This document shows, piece after piece, positions 17,054 to 25,859 of a DNA stretch of 64,000 nucleotides (the first letter of the stretch is position 1; each line of letters opens with the position of its first letter). The stretch is from the NCBI RefSeq assembly GCF_017539065.1, contig NZ_JAFYHP010000003.1, positions 1 through 64,000 on the forward strand, given 5' to 3'. Under the pieces are notes generated by a model, which was not told the DNA's origin, ran no database searches, and saw nothing but the letters and a program-made list of their open reading frames with translations. The stretch comes from Methanobrevibacter sp. (GTDB lineage: Archaea > Methanobacteriota > Methanobacteria > Methanobacteriales > Methanobacteriaceae). A program made the translations under genes and the position numbers.

Positions 17054-18571
17054 TTATTTTCCTTTAAAAGGTTGTGAAAATTCTTTTTCTACGCCTTGAC
17101 GATAAATTGAATTAAATGTACAGAATGGAATAATTCTGCCATCTGGTGTTGCATAGTGAATAACACATTTTTTAACTCTATCCTCATCAAAGTTAAATGA
17201 ATCCATAAAGTGCATACATGAAATAAGCATTGCATCTTTAGAGAAGTCTCCTAAAGCATCATAATCTCCTTTAACAAAGACATTTAATAAAATTTTTGTA
17301 ATATCTAAATCTTTTGGAGATCGGCTAGTATGAATTAATTTTGGAAGGTTTCCTGTTAAACCAGCCATAACTCTTTTACGAGATCCGAATTTTCCATTTT
17401 TGAGTTTTTCATTATATTCCTTTAATTTATCAAATAAATCTTCAACATCGATGAAATCAGTGATTGGAATTAGTTTATCTTTACCATCACCCTCAGTTTT
17501 TTCTCTAAATATATATGTGGCAATACCGCAGTGTTCATGACAGTTTAAAGTTACTTTAGCTGAATCATTACCACTAAGTAAAGAAATAAACTCGGCAATC
17601 GGTTCGACTGATGATGGAGGATAGAAAGCGCTAGTTGGAACTTGGCCATCAGTTTCATCTTCAATAATTTTAACAAAGTCAGGAATAGTAATCCTTTGTT
17701 CCTCAACGTGTTCAGCAGGAGTTCTTCCAGAAAATGAAACAGGCTGGAAGTTTACACCATAAATAATATCATTATTATCAAAAGCGAATTTAATAATTTC
17801 TCCAACTTGGTCATCATTTACTCCTTTAACTAATGTAGGTACAAGTACAACGCCTAAACCTGCTTTTCTACAGTTTTCAATAGCTTGAAGTTTATCAGGG
17901 AGCAAGTTTCTTCCTTTATTTTCAATATAAGGTTCGGGAGTTACTCCTTCAAAGGAAAGATAAACTGTATTTAAACCCGCATCTTTTAATTCTTTTGCCA
18001 GATTATCCCTTTTAGCTATCCTAATACCGTTTGTGGCAATTTGAACATGAGTAAATCCTTCTTCTTTTGCCATTTCAATAAGTTCGATAATGTCTTTTCT
18101 AACAGTAGGTTCCCCACCAGCATATTGAATAGCAGGACAAGGATTAGGTTTTAAACTCCTTAAATTCTTAAGCATTTGCCTAATTTCATCCTTAGTAGGT
18201 TCATATAAGTATCCTGCAGCAGCTGCATTTGCAAAACAAACCGGACATCTTAAATTACATCTATTTGTCACATCAATTAATCCTAAAACAGTGGAAGTTT
18301 CATGTTTAGAACATAACCCACAATTACTTGGACATGGGGCAATATCCTCAACACAAGGATTTTCAACCCCCGTAATTGATGGAAGGAACTGTCCTACCCT
18401 ATTATATAATTTATCGTCACTCCAATAAGTATTTACAAACTCCCCATGCTCATCACAAGTTTTTTTGATAAAGATTTTGCCATCTTCATCATAAACTTCA
18501 GCATCAAGAGTTTTCCCACACTCTGGACATAAACTTTTTGTTGTTTTAATTTTCAAAAAATCACCTTTCAT
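17054..18571 (-). CDS. tes: Tetraether lipid synthase (radical SAM)
   Basis: Joins two archaeol lipids tail to tail to give macrocyclic and tetraether (GDGT) lipids. The 505 aa chain has an N-terminal CPEC pair (C15, C18), a cysteine group at C73/C80/C84/C87, the radical SAM motif C105-x3-C109-x2-C112 (CNLRCPVC), and a C-terminal HYATPDGRIIPFCTFNSIY typical of the MJ0619 family, whose members bind several iron-sulfur clusters. The ATG at 18571 lacks a ribosome site; the TTG at 18556 follows AGGTGA and may be the true start. It is divergent from the lipid gene carS. Confidence 0.9.
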   Translation of the reverse strand: MKGDFLKIKTTKSLCPECGKTLDAEVYDEDGKIFIKKTCDEHGEFVNTYWSDDKLYNRVGQFLPSITGVENPCVEDIAPCPSNCGLCSKHETSTVLGLIDVTNRCNLRCPVCFANAAAAGYLYEPTKDEIRQMLKNLRSLKPNPCPAIQYAGGEPTVRKDIIELIEMAKEEGFTHVQIATNGIRIAKRDNLAKELKDAGLNTVYLSFEGVTPEPYIENKGRNLLPDKLQAIENCRKAGLGVVLVPTLVKGVNDDQVGEIIKFAFDNNDIIYGVNFQPVSFSGRTPAEHVEEQRITIPDFVKIIEDETDGQVPTSAFYPPSSVEPIAEFISLLSGNDSAKVTLNCHEHCGIATYIFREKTEGDGKDKLIPITDFIDVEDLFDKLKEYNEKLKNGKFGSRKRVMAGLTGNLPKLIHTSRSPKDLDITKILLNVFVKGDYDALGDFSKDAMLISCMHFMDSFNFDEDRVKKCVIHYATPDGRIIPFCTFNSIYRQGVEKEFSQPFKGK

Positions 18572-18693
18572 ACTAATATCAATTAGTACAATACTTACAT
18601 AATATAATATATTTAAATCAATTTAATATTTAAATATTATTAAATTTATAGTATATATGTGAGTTTAGTAATACAAAAAGGAGTAATTTTCAA

Positions 18694-19260
18694 ATGGCAC
18701 TTACAATTCAAATAATTTTAATCGCAATTTTAACAACCCTTTATTTTATTCTTCCAGCATATTTTTCAAATGGTGGAGCCCTTGCTTTTGGAGGCGGAAC
18801 ACCAATTGATTTTGGAAAAAGCGATTCAAAAGGCAACCGTTGGATTGGAGATGGCGTTACCTGGAGAGGATTAATAGCTGGAACCATAATCGGTGTAATA
18901 ACCGGTGCGATTCAAGGATTTATTGCTCCTATGATTATTCCATTAATTGGTGACAATCTTATCACCCCAATAATTACCAATGTGAACAATGGAATATTGA
19001 TCGGATTTTTACTTGGTTTTGGAGCCATGTTAGGTGATGCACTAGGTAGTTTTCTAAAAAGAAGACTTGGAATTGGAAGAGGAAAACCTGCACCAATTCT
19101 TGATCAATTGGATTTCATAATAGTTGCTATAATATTAGTTTCACCATTTGTTGAGGTGAATTTGATATTTATTATATTAGCTATTGTTCTAACATTAATA
19201 ATTCATTTAATATCCAATATTGGAGCTTTTATGCTAGGCTTAAAAGATGTATGGTATTAA
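18694..19260 (+). CDS. carS: CDP-archaeol synthase
   Basis: Integral membrane CTP transferase that activates digeranylgeranylglyceryl phosphate before polar head groups are added. The 188 aa protein has about five hydrophobic segments and the CarS signature: PIDFGKSDSKGNRWIGDGVTWRG after helix 1, and GDALGSFLKRRLGIGRGKPAPILDQLD. GGAG precedes the ATG by ten bases. It shares a 122-base divergent region with tes, and its stop overlaps that of mfnF by four bases from the other side. Confidence 0.94.
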   Translation: MALTIQIILIAILTTLYFILPAYFSNGGALAFGGGTPIDFGKSDSKGNRWIGDGVTWRGLIAGTIIGVITGAIQGFIAPMIIPLIGDNLITPIITNVNNGILIGFLLGFGAMLGDALGSFLKRRLGIGRGKPAPILDQLDFIIVAIILVSPFVEVNLIFIILAIVLTLIIHLISNIGAFMLGLKDVWY

Positions 19261-20279
19261 GAAAGATATTTTTCCATCATCACAGCAGTTCCGACCGCAG
19301 GTGCAACCACACATTCTTCATCAGTCAGAATATCCCCCATTGATTTAACTTTTAACCCCAAGAGTTCTGCTGCTTTTCTATCTAAAATATCTTTTCCAAG
19401 TCCAGTTGTCACAATTAAATCTAAGTTTTGAGTTTCAACAACTTGTTTTAAGCCGTCTGCAATTTGTTCAACTTGTTTTTGATGGATAAATTTAGACATC
19501 TCAACAATGTCCTCCATTGACAACATTTCTAAATCGGCACATACAACGCGTGCGATTCTACGGGCACATTCTGTCTTTGATTTTCCTTCACCATCGAAAG
19601 TATCGCAAACATAATCATCTTCAGTAATTAAATCTAAAACCGTGTAAACATCAGCAGTTTGTGCAAATAATTCACTAGCCACACGATATTCTTTTCCATT
19701 TAATTCAACTTTATCAAGGAAACTTGCAAGATTGGTTCTTAAAGTACCTGTGTAGACCAGCTCCCCTGTTGCAGACCTATCAAAGTCAGACTTACCAATT
19801 GCACACTCTATGCCTTCTTTAATTGGAATAATATCCGTTGTTGTACTTCCAGTGTCTATGAAAATACAATTATCAGAAATTAATGTTGCAATTTGAGCTG
19901 TTGCAATCCAGTTAGCGGCAGCCGCTTTAAGGGGAGTTTTTTCAATTTCTTCCTTAGATAACATTCCATCTATTCCAACATATGCTATTGGGCAAGTAAA
20001 TGTATCTTCACATTTTTGAACAACATCTAAAACACCCTCTTTTTTAGTATCATAAGCGTCAACAAGTTCTGCGGTCATTGAAATACCTACCGCATCAATT
20101 TCAGAAACCGGACAAATTTTTTCAATTAATTCAATCAAAACTCGTGATAAATCATCATTATTACTCCACATTGGAAGATATGCAAAATCAACTTCGATGT
20201 TTTTAATTTCCCCATCTTCAAAGTCAATGACTGCTAAATCAGTATTTGCCCCACCAATGTCAAATCCTGCAATTTTCAT
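19257..20279 (-). CDS. mfnF: Methanofuran biosynthesis protein MfnF
   Basis: Member of the hydantoinase/ASKHA-like family once called the H4MPT-linked C1 transfer protein; the M. jannaschii homologue condenses the aminomethylfuran diphosphate with gamma-glutamyltyramine in methanofuran synthesis. The 340 aa chain shows two phosphate loops, FDIGGANTDLAV (7-18) and DTGSTTTDIIPI. Its ATG follows AGGAG and lies one base after mfnD, which makes the gamma-glutamyltyramine it uses; this adjacency is the strongest support for the function. Confidence 0.88.
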   Translation of the reverse strand: MKIAGFDIGGANTDLAVIDFEDGEIKNIEVDFAYLPMWSNNDDLSRVLIELIEKICPVSEIDAVGISMTAELVDAYDTKKEGVLDVVQKCEDTFTCPIAYVGIDGMLSKEEIEKTPLKAAAANWIATAQIATLISDNCIFIDTGSTTTDIIPIKEGIECAIGKSDFDRSATGELVYTGTLRTNLASFLDKVELNGKEYRVASELFAQTADVYTVLDLITEDDYVCDTFDGEGKSKTECARRIARVVCADLEMLSMEDIVEMSKFIHQKQVEQIADGLKQVVETQNLDLIVTTGLGKDILDRKAAELLGLKVKSMGDILTDEECVVAPAVGTAVMMEKYLS

Positions 20280-20280
20280 G

Positions 20281-21369
20281 TTATTTTCTCCTAATTTCTA
20301 ATGAATCTCCAGATTTTACAAATTCTACTTCACCATCTAGGGAAATGTCTAAATCATCAAGGGAGATCTTTCCATCGATTAATTCAATGATGGTTTTGCC
20401 TATGTTAATGTTAGCAATTTTACTTAATCCCACATAAGGAGTTGTAAATCTTGAATTAATTTCTAAAAGATAAACTGAGTAAATATCTTTTTCATCAGCA
20501 TTGATTATTAAATCAACACCAACAAATCCTCTTAATCCATCAATGGCCTCAACTGCATTTTTAGCTATTTCAAAGGCCTCATATTTATATTTACTTTCAT
20601 ATGGAATTTTTCCGCCCAAATATGTTCCTTTTTCATTTTTAAGTTCTACAAACTGTTCATTTAAACTTATAGGGATAGCATTTTTCCCATCTGATAATAA
20701 ACTGACACTAACATCAGTTCCTTCAATAAATTCTTGAACAATGATTCTGGAACCTGGCGGGAAGATATTTTCTAAATCATAGGACAAGTCTTCAATATTC
20801 TCAACTATAACAATATCTTCACAATCCACTCCAACCAATGGTTTAATGATTAACTTTAGTGGAGTTAAAGGGTCTTCTGCTTGCCATTTTTCATGTAAAT
20901 TTTCAATTGCTCTTTTCCAATATCCTTTTGGATCTATTTTAAACCTGAATGTTCTTGGTTGAGGAACATCGATTGGAAGTGATTCATAAGTTTCAAACTT
21001 ATCGGAAGTCTTAAAACAAGCCTCAGAAGTGGAAGTGTATGTTTTAACATTATTTTCTTCTAAAATTTTTGTTATATTGTATAAATTATTGTCATTTTCT
21101 GCAGATATGAAAATAGCATTATTAAAATCCGCAGCATTATCTTTAAGCCAATCCACAATATTTTCATCAATCAAAATTGGATTAACATTATCATACTCAT
21201 CCAATACGTTTCCATAAGATTCATTGATTACCAAATCAACATTATAATCTTTCAAATCATTTAAAAGTGCAAAAATTAATTCTTCCGCTTCTGAAATGAT
21301 ACATTTATCCTTTTCGCCAGAAGCCGTGAAATATTCAAATACTAATATAGAATCATTCTCTTTCATCAT
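20281..21369 (-). CDS. mfnD: Tyramine--L-glutamate ligase (ATP-grasp)
   Basis: ATP-grasp enzyme of the MJ0815 type that makes gamma-glutamyltyramine for methanofuran. The 362 aa chain opens with [15 protein letters not shown] and has ATP-grasp elements [35 protein letters not shown] and [14 protein letters not shown] in order. It overlaps the end of wecB by 17 bases (start ATG at 21369 or the next codon at 21366) and abuts mfnF. The order wecB-mfnD-mfnF is tight enough for one transcript, although wecB has no evident role in methanofuran. Confidence 0.87.
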   Translation of the reverse strand: MMKENDSILVFEYFTASGEKDKCIISEAEELIFALLNDLKDYNVDLVINESYGNVLDEYDNVNPILIDENIVDWLKDNAADFNNAIFISAENDNNLYNITKILEENNVKTYTSTSEACFKTSDKFETYESLPIDVPQPRTFRFKIDPKGYWKRAIENLHEKWQAEDPLTPLKLIIKPLVGVDCEDIVIVENIEDLSYDLENIFPPGSRIIVQEFIEGTDVSVSLLSDGKNAIPISLNEQFVELKNEKGTYLGGKIPYESKYKYEAFEIAKNAVEAIDGLRGFVGVDLIINADEKDIYSVYLLEINSRFTTPYVGLSKIANINIGKTIIELIDGKISLDDLDISLDGEVEFVKSGDSLEIRRK

Positions 21370-22675
21370 AAGTAATCATCATCCCATTTAAGTTTAAATC
21401 ATCAGCGGGGAAACGCATCTTTTCACCGTCAAAGACCATGTGAATTAATGAATCGTTGCAAACTTCAAACTCGCCGACGGTAATGTCTTCTGTGATTTGA
21501 GCCATTTTTCTTGTAAATGAACCCATAATATCCTCTGGAGCTTCAATGTTAAGCAAACCTTTACTGTAATACTCTTCAATAGCATCAACAGTCAGTTTAG
21601 CAGAATCTCCTTGACCATATGGATTTGGAGCATTTTTCATTTTTTCTGCAAATTCCTTATCGGATAAAATTTTACGGGCATTTTCAAGTATTGCATCCTT
21701 ATCCGATCCCACTAAGATATTTCCCCCTGCAGTTACTGTTTCAGGACGTTCGGTATTGTATCTTAATGTTAATGCAGGAACATCAAGAGTGATGGCTTCT
21801 TCCTGAAGGCCCCCTGAATCTGTTAAAATCAATGTTGATTTTGAGGTTAAAAGTAGGAAATCAAGATATCCTAATGGCTTTATGATGTGGACATGTTCCA
21901 AATCATTTAAGTCATCGAATAATCCGAAGTTTTCTAAGGTATTTTTGGTTCTTGGATGAATCGGGAAAATGATATTCATGTCACTCAATTCCTTTAAAGC
22001 CCCAATGATATTGATTACTCTCTCCTTAACATCCACATTTTCTGCCCTATGCATTGTCAATGTTAAAATATTGTCCATGCTATCGATATCCAAATCGCCC
22101 AGAGATTCATCTTCAAAACCTCTTTTTTTAGCAATTTCCAAGTGCCTAAAACAGGCATCAACGACAGTATTTCCAGTAATAAGCAAGTTTTTATGTGAAA
22201 ATCCCTCCGCCAAAAGATTGATTGCGGATTCTTCAGTCGGGATGAAATACATTGTTGAGGTAACATCAGCGGCCCTGCGATTCACCTCTTCAGGCATGGT
22301 CATGTCAAATGATCTAAGTCCGGCTTCAACATGGCCTATTGCAATGTGCAATTTTGAAGCTACAAGGGCGCCTGCAAGTACTGCATTGGTATCCCCCTGA
22401 ACCAAAACAATGTCCGGTTTTTCTTCCAATAGAACTTCTTCAATGCCTTTCATCATCAGCCCTGTTTGCTTTCCATGAGTTCCTGAGCCCACATGGATAT
22501 TATAATCAGGTGTTGGAATTTCCAAGTCCCTGAAGAAGTTATCGGACATTTCCTTATCATAATGTTGACCTGTGTGTAAAACTATTTGATCAATGCCTCT
22601 TTTGGCGATTTCATCAATGATAGGAGCCATTTTAATAATCTCTGGCCGTGTTCCTAAAATAGTTGCTATTTTCAT
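21353..22675 (-). CDS. wecB: UDP-N-acetylglucosamine 2-epimerase, long form
   Basis: Non-hydrolysing epimerase giving UDP-ManNAc for surface glycans. The two-lobed GT-B-like fold shows [55 protein letters not shown] and DSGGLQEEA, covering the known catalytic residues. At 440 aa it is about 70 residues longer than typical WecB; the extra tail (about 375-440, [20 protein letters not shown] onward) is soluble and of unknown role. Start ATG 22675. Confidence 0.92.
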   Translation of the reverse strand: MKIATILGTRPEIIKMAPIIDEIAKRGIDQIVLHTGQHYDKEMSDNFFRDLEIPTPDYNIHVGSGTHGKQTGLMMKGIEEVLLEEKPDIVLVQGDTNAVLAGALVASKLHIAIGHVEAGLRSFDMTMPEEVNRRAADVTSTMYFIPTEESAINLLAEGFSHKNLLITGNTVVDACFRHLEIAKKRGFEDESLGDLDIDSMDNILTLTMHRAENVDVKERVINIIGALKELSDMNIIFPIHPRTKNTLENFGLFDDLNDLEHVHIIKPLGYLDFLLLTSKSTLILTDSGGLQEEAITLDVPALTLRYNTERPETVTAGGNILVGSDKDAILENARKILSDKEFAEKMKNAPNPYGQGDSAKLTVDAIEEYYSKGLLNIEAPEDIMGSFTRKMAQITEDITVGEFEVCNDSLIHMVFDGEKMRFPADDLNLNGMMITYDERE

Positions 22676-22728
22676 ATTATCACTTAAACATTAATTATAT
22701 TTAAAATACCTTAAAAATTTTTATAGAA

Positions 22729-23055
22729 TTAAATAAGCTTTCTCAATTCATTGAGATTTTTCTCAATAAACCCATGATATTTGGGATTTGCCAATATTTT
22801 ATACTGTTTTATCTTAGTTTTTATGTAAGCTTCCTTCATTACTGCCTGTAACACTGAGATATCTGTTCTTAAAATCAAATCCAATTTCTTTTTTTGAGTG
22901 TCATCTAAATCAGATATGTGGGACAATATTTGTGATTTAAATTTTAGAACAATATTTGAATTCTTTTTAGCAAATCTCTCAAGTAAAAATGCAGGAGCTA
23001 ATTTAAATAAATCCTCATATTCCCTAACATCATTATAACTAATTTTATCGCCCAT
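22729..23055 (-). CDS. Small helical protein of unknown function, linked to truA
   Basis: A 108 aa protein I do not recognise. It is predicted mostly helical and lysine-rich, beginning MGDKISYNDVREYEDLFKLA. GGTGA lies four bases before this ATG, and the gene begins four bases after the truA stop, so it is almost certainly co-translated with truA. A longer frame without a ribosome site begins at 23112. No cysteine, signal or membrane segment is seen. A role in tRNA or ribosome biology is suggested only by its neighbour. Confidence 0.7.
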   Translation of the reverse strand: MGDKISYNDVREYEDLFKLAPAFLLERFAKKNSNIVLKFKSQILSHISDLDDTQKKKLDLILRTDISVLQAVMKEAYIKTKIKQYKILANPKYHGFIEKNLNELRKLI

Positions 23056-23059
23056 ATAA

Positions 23060-23926
23060 TCACCAGTTATGTAAATCGCATAAACTTTTAACCATTGATT
23101 CACGAATTGCATATCTCTTTTGCAAATCGGTTAATGAATCTACCAAATCACGTCTGAACCTTTCACAGGCATAATCGTCATACTTAAATTTAATCCCATC
23201 ATATTGAATATCCATTAAAATCAAGTATTCTGCCTCCATTACTTTGATATAAGCTCTTGGTTCATCCTCCTCTGGATTTAATAACTTTTCCACTTCAGAC
23301 AAATCCATTTTACCAATAGCTACATCAACAAAGACCCTCATCATCTTACGGACCATGTTCCATAGGAATGATTCACCATAAATATCTACAAAGATCGGTG
23401 AAATCGTATCGTGCAGGTTTGGGAATTCTTTTTTGTGATAATCGTTTAAATCTATTTTTGTGATTTTAATATCATCAATTGTTCTTGTAGTTGTTTTTTG
23501 AAAGCGTTTTGTGAAATTGGTGAAGTTATGTGTTCCCTTAAAGATTTCAGCACATTCTTTGAGTTTATCTATGTCTAAATCCTGAAATAGCATGTAACGG
23601 TAATGTCTCATTTGAGCGTATCTCGGTTTAAATGCATATCTGACAGGAGCACTGGCTAAAATTTGAATATCGTCAGGCAGGGAATTGTTAATTTCATTTA
23701 CCCTAACCTCTTTTTCAGATTGGAAACTAATTACATTACCTAAACTATGAACTCCAGCATCAGTTCTGCCTGCAATTCTAAATCGGGACTTTTTCAAGTC
23801 ATCAATATAATCTAATTTGCGCAAATGGTAAATTAATTCCTCTTCAACCGTTCTTAAATTAGGCTGCCTTTGGAAACCATGAAAATTAGTTCCGATATAT
23901 CCAATTTTTAGTGCTGTTCTTTTCAT
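23060..23926 (-). CDS. truA: tRNA pseudouridine(38-40) synthase
   Basis: Isomerises uridines in the anticodon arm. The 288 aa protein has KIGYIGTNFHGFQRQP near the start and the catalytic aspartate in RIAGRTDAGVHSLGN (about D56), then VRKMMRVFVDVAIGKM in the second half. The ATG at 23926 is preceded directly by a TTG in frame; no ribosome site is visible and a TATA-like TTATTTTATATTA lies at about 23945-23960, so the leader is very short or absent. Confidence 0.94.
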   Translation of the reverse strand: MKRTALKIGYIGTNFHGFQRQPNLRTVEEELIYHLRKLDYIDDLKKSRFRIAGRTDAGVHSLGNVISFQSEKEVRVNEINNSLPDDIQILASAPVRYAFKPRYAQMRHYRYMLFQDLDIDKLKECAEIFKGTHNFTNFTKRFQKTTTRTIDDIKITKIDLNDYHKKEFPNLHDTISPIFVDIYGESFLWNMVRKMMRVFVDVAIGKMDLSEVEKLLNPEEDEPRAYIKVMEAEYLILMDIQYDGIKFKYDDYACERFRRDLVDSLTDLQKRYAIRESMVKSLCDLHNW

Positions 23927-23973
23927 CAATATAATATTAATCGTAATATAAAATAAGTTTTTAGAAAAAATGA

Positions 23974-24010
23974 GGAGGAAAGTAAATAGCCATTGTTAGC
24001 TATTTACCTC
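23974..24010. other. Strong hairpin upstream of truA
   Basis: Nine-base perfect arms GTAAATAGC (23982-23990) and GCTATTTAC (23999-24007) with an eight-base loop can be extended by GAGG (23975-23978) pairing with CCTC (24007-24010), leaving a small bulge. Neither side is followed by a long T tract, so a simple terminator is not the only reading; a truA leader structure or a small RNA is possible. Confidence 0.4.
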
Positions 24011-24412
24011 AATAATATGGCATACTATCGCTCTATTTATAATTGTGTTAATATGTAATCAAACGGATATTTATCAAAAATTTGAGTAATCCAATAATTA
24101 ATTAATAGTAATAACCATATAAAATTTATCAAAAAATTTTTTCAATAAAATCGAATAAGAAGATTAAATAAAATAAAAAAACAATTATTAATAAAAATTA
24201 AGGGAAATGACATTATTAAATTAAAAAATAAAGACAGTATAGCTTAATAATCAATTAGAATAATACTTTACATTATTAAAAAATTCATTAAATTTTGCAA
24301 AATTACTATTTTAAAAGGCAATTAAAAAAAATAATAATCACAATCAGCTTAAATCAAAAATAACATTAAAATTATGAATTAGAATAAGAACAAAATTAAT
24401 AAAAACAAGAAC

Positions 24413-24442
24413 AAAAGTATTACTTTTTTAAAAAAATATTAC
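24413..24442. promoter_or_regulatory. Orphan copy of the GTANTAC palindrome
   Basis: AAAAGTATTACTTTT (24413-24427) is a 15-base odd palindrome of the same form as the promoter pairs at 28.5-33.4 kb; a second partial copy ATATTAC lies at 24436-24442. It stands just beyond the stop of the first GNAT gene, facing the gene-free region, with no obvious target. Confidence 0.4.
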
Positions 24443-24445
24443 TAT

Positions 24446-24952
24446 TTAAGACAAATATTTAACCATGTGAGTGGTTTCATCATAATCATCTTCTTCAATT
24501 GTGATTTCATAACCAACTGATGTCCAGAATGGGATTCCAGATTCAAGATATCTATGAGTATGCAAGTAAATCTTATCATATCCTTCCTTTTTAGCAAATT
24601 CCTCTATAGTAGCGACCAATTCTCGTGCAAGACCATGTCTCCTATAATCCTTATCCACCATCAATCTCCATATGCTTGCAGTGTCCTCTTTTGAATAAAC
24701 CCCCTTAAAAAGTTCATAATCAACATCATAAGCCCTAACGGCTGCTGTTGCAATTATCTTTTCACCATCTAAAGCAATGTAAAAGTTATTTTTAGATGGC
24801 CTTATATAATATTCAATTATCCCCCCAATATCATAATGAAATTTAGGAGTGGGGCCAATTCCATACTCATTAAGGATTTGAGCATATAAAAACTCTTTAA
24901 CGGCCTCAATTTCTTCTTGATTATTTTCCAACTCTCTAATAATAAAATCCAT
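24446..24952 (-). CDS. GNAT acetyltransferase, first paralogue
   Basis: A 168 aa N-acetyltransferase of the GNAT fold. The acetyl-CoA loop region is IWRLMVDKDYRRHGLARELV (R-R-x-G-x-A), followed by EGYDKIYLHTHRYLESGIPF and WTSVGYEI. It is clearly paralogous to the protein at 29540-30103, sharing IWRL-VD-RR-GLA and IYLHTH. It lies 52 bases beyond a permease gene, with a terminator-like hairpin between. The substrate is unknown; linkage of both copies to importer genes suggests modification of an imported or metabolic amine, which is inference. Confidence 0.82.
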   Translation of the reverse strand: MDFIIRELENNQEEIEAVKEFLYAQILNEYGIGPTPKFHYDIGGIIEYYIRPSKNNFYIALDGEKIIATAAVRAYDVDYELFKGVYSKEDTASIWRLMVDKDYRRHGLARELVATIEEFAKKEGYDKIYLHTHRYLESGIPFWTSVGYEITIEEDDYDETTHMVKYLS

Positions 24953-24983
24953 AATACCACTTAAAATTTTAAAAAAAAATTAA

Positions 24984-25006
24984 AAGAGAATAATGTGTAT
25001 TCTCTT
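24984..25006 (-). terminator. Hairpin terminator after the first importer permeases
   Basis: Nine-base perfect arms AAGAGAATA (24984-24992) and TATTCTCTT (24998-25006) with a five-base loop overlap the permease stop codon. In the minus direction TTTTAATTTTTTTTT follows. It should reduce read-through into the GNAT gene. Confidence 0.6.
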
Positions 25007-25859
25007 ATTCTTGTGCTGTTTCAGGATTAAGCAATTTTTCAACATTTTCTCCAATCAAATCAAACAACAATACAACTATCAATAAGGACATACCTGGATA
25101 GAATGCTAACCACCAGTATCCTGATGATAAGTAATGCATTGATTCAGATAATATTACTCCAATTGCAGGTTCATGAGGAGGTAAACCGAATCCTAAAAAT
25201 GTAATTGCCGCTTCGTGCATGATTGCATGAGGGAACATTAAAATTACACCCACAATAATTTGAGAAATGATTAAAGGAAAAATATGTTTAAGTGCAATCC
25301 AAACTTTACTTCTTCCAAGGTTTTCGGCCAAATGAATGTATTCTTTTGTTTTTATTTCTTTTACTTCAGATCTGAGAACCCTAGCAAGAGGAGTCCAATG
25401 AGTTAAACCAACACCCATAATAACACCGTACACTCCTCCTCCAAACATTATTGAAACAATAATGATTAAAAGAATATGAGGAATAGACCCGAACAAATCA
25501 ATAATTCCAGCCACACATTCATCTGCAAATTTGTTGAAACTTGAAAATAATCCTAAAACAATAGATATACAAGTACTAACTGCAGATGCAATGAAACCTA
25601 CCATTAAACTTAATCCAAGACCTGCAATGGTTCTCTGAAACATGTCCCTTCCCATCCAATCAGTACCGAAAAGATGTTCTAGGGAAGGCATTTGATTAGC
25701 ATTAACAAAACTGGTTGGAATATCTCTAACAAAATAACCACTAACAAAAACGCTTATGATGACCAATGCGGAAATAGCAATAATTACAAGAGTTTTTGTT
25801 CTAAGATTTGAAGAATATAAAAACCATTGCTTTTTATCATCTGCTTTTTTCTTAATCAT
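25005..25859 (-). CDS. ABC importer permease, DppC/NikC/OppC type (system 1)
   Basis: Second permease of a nickel/peptide-type importer. The 285 aa chain has an N-terminal helix, GTDWMGRDMFQRTIAGL (the OppC_N signature), and five more helices with the EAA-like coupling region RSEVKEIKTKEYIHLAENLG followed by IFPLIISQIIVG. The ATG at 25859 overlaps the end of the partner permease by eight bases and is preferred over an upstream frame beginning at 25889. Its paralogue in system 2 is at 36109-36960. Substrate is not readable. Confidence 0.9.
   Translation of the reverse strand: MIKKKADDKKQWFLYSSNLRTKTLVIIAISALVIISVFVSGYFVRDIPTSFVNANQMPSLEHLFGTDWMGRDMFQRTIAGLGLSLMVGFIASAVSTCISIVLGLFSSFNKFADECVAGIIDLFGSIPHILLIIIVSIMFGGGVYGVIMGVGLTHWTPLARVLRSEVKEIKTKEYIHLAENLGRSKVWIALKHIFPLIISQIIVGVILMFPHAIMHEAAITFLGFGLPPHEPAIGVILSESMHYLSSGYWWLAFYPGMSLLIVVLLFDLIGENVEKLLNPETAQE

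Larger units (their letters stand above)
23927..24445. other. AT-rich gene-free region
   Basis: Apart from the truA promoter, a strong hairpin (23974-24010) and one or two copies of the palindrome discussed for the importer block (24413-24442), these 519 bases hold only very AT-rich sequence with no convincing frame, RNA or repeat. Confidence 0.6.

Noticed and set aside
18668-18674. GTAATAC between tes and carS as a member of the importer regulon
   Set aside because: A single copy without AAAA/TTTT flanks or a partner at 32-33 bp; roughly 15 such 7-mers are expected by chance in the window.
21969-22400. 143-codon plus-strand frame inside wecB
   Set aside because: Antisense to a conserved enzyme, no ribosome site, no recognisable domain; a shadow of wecB codon use.
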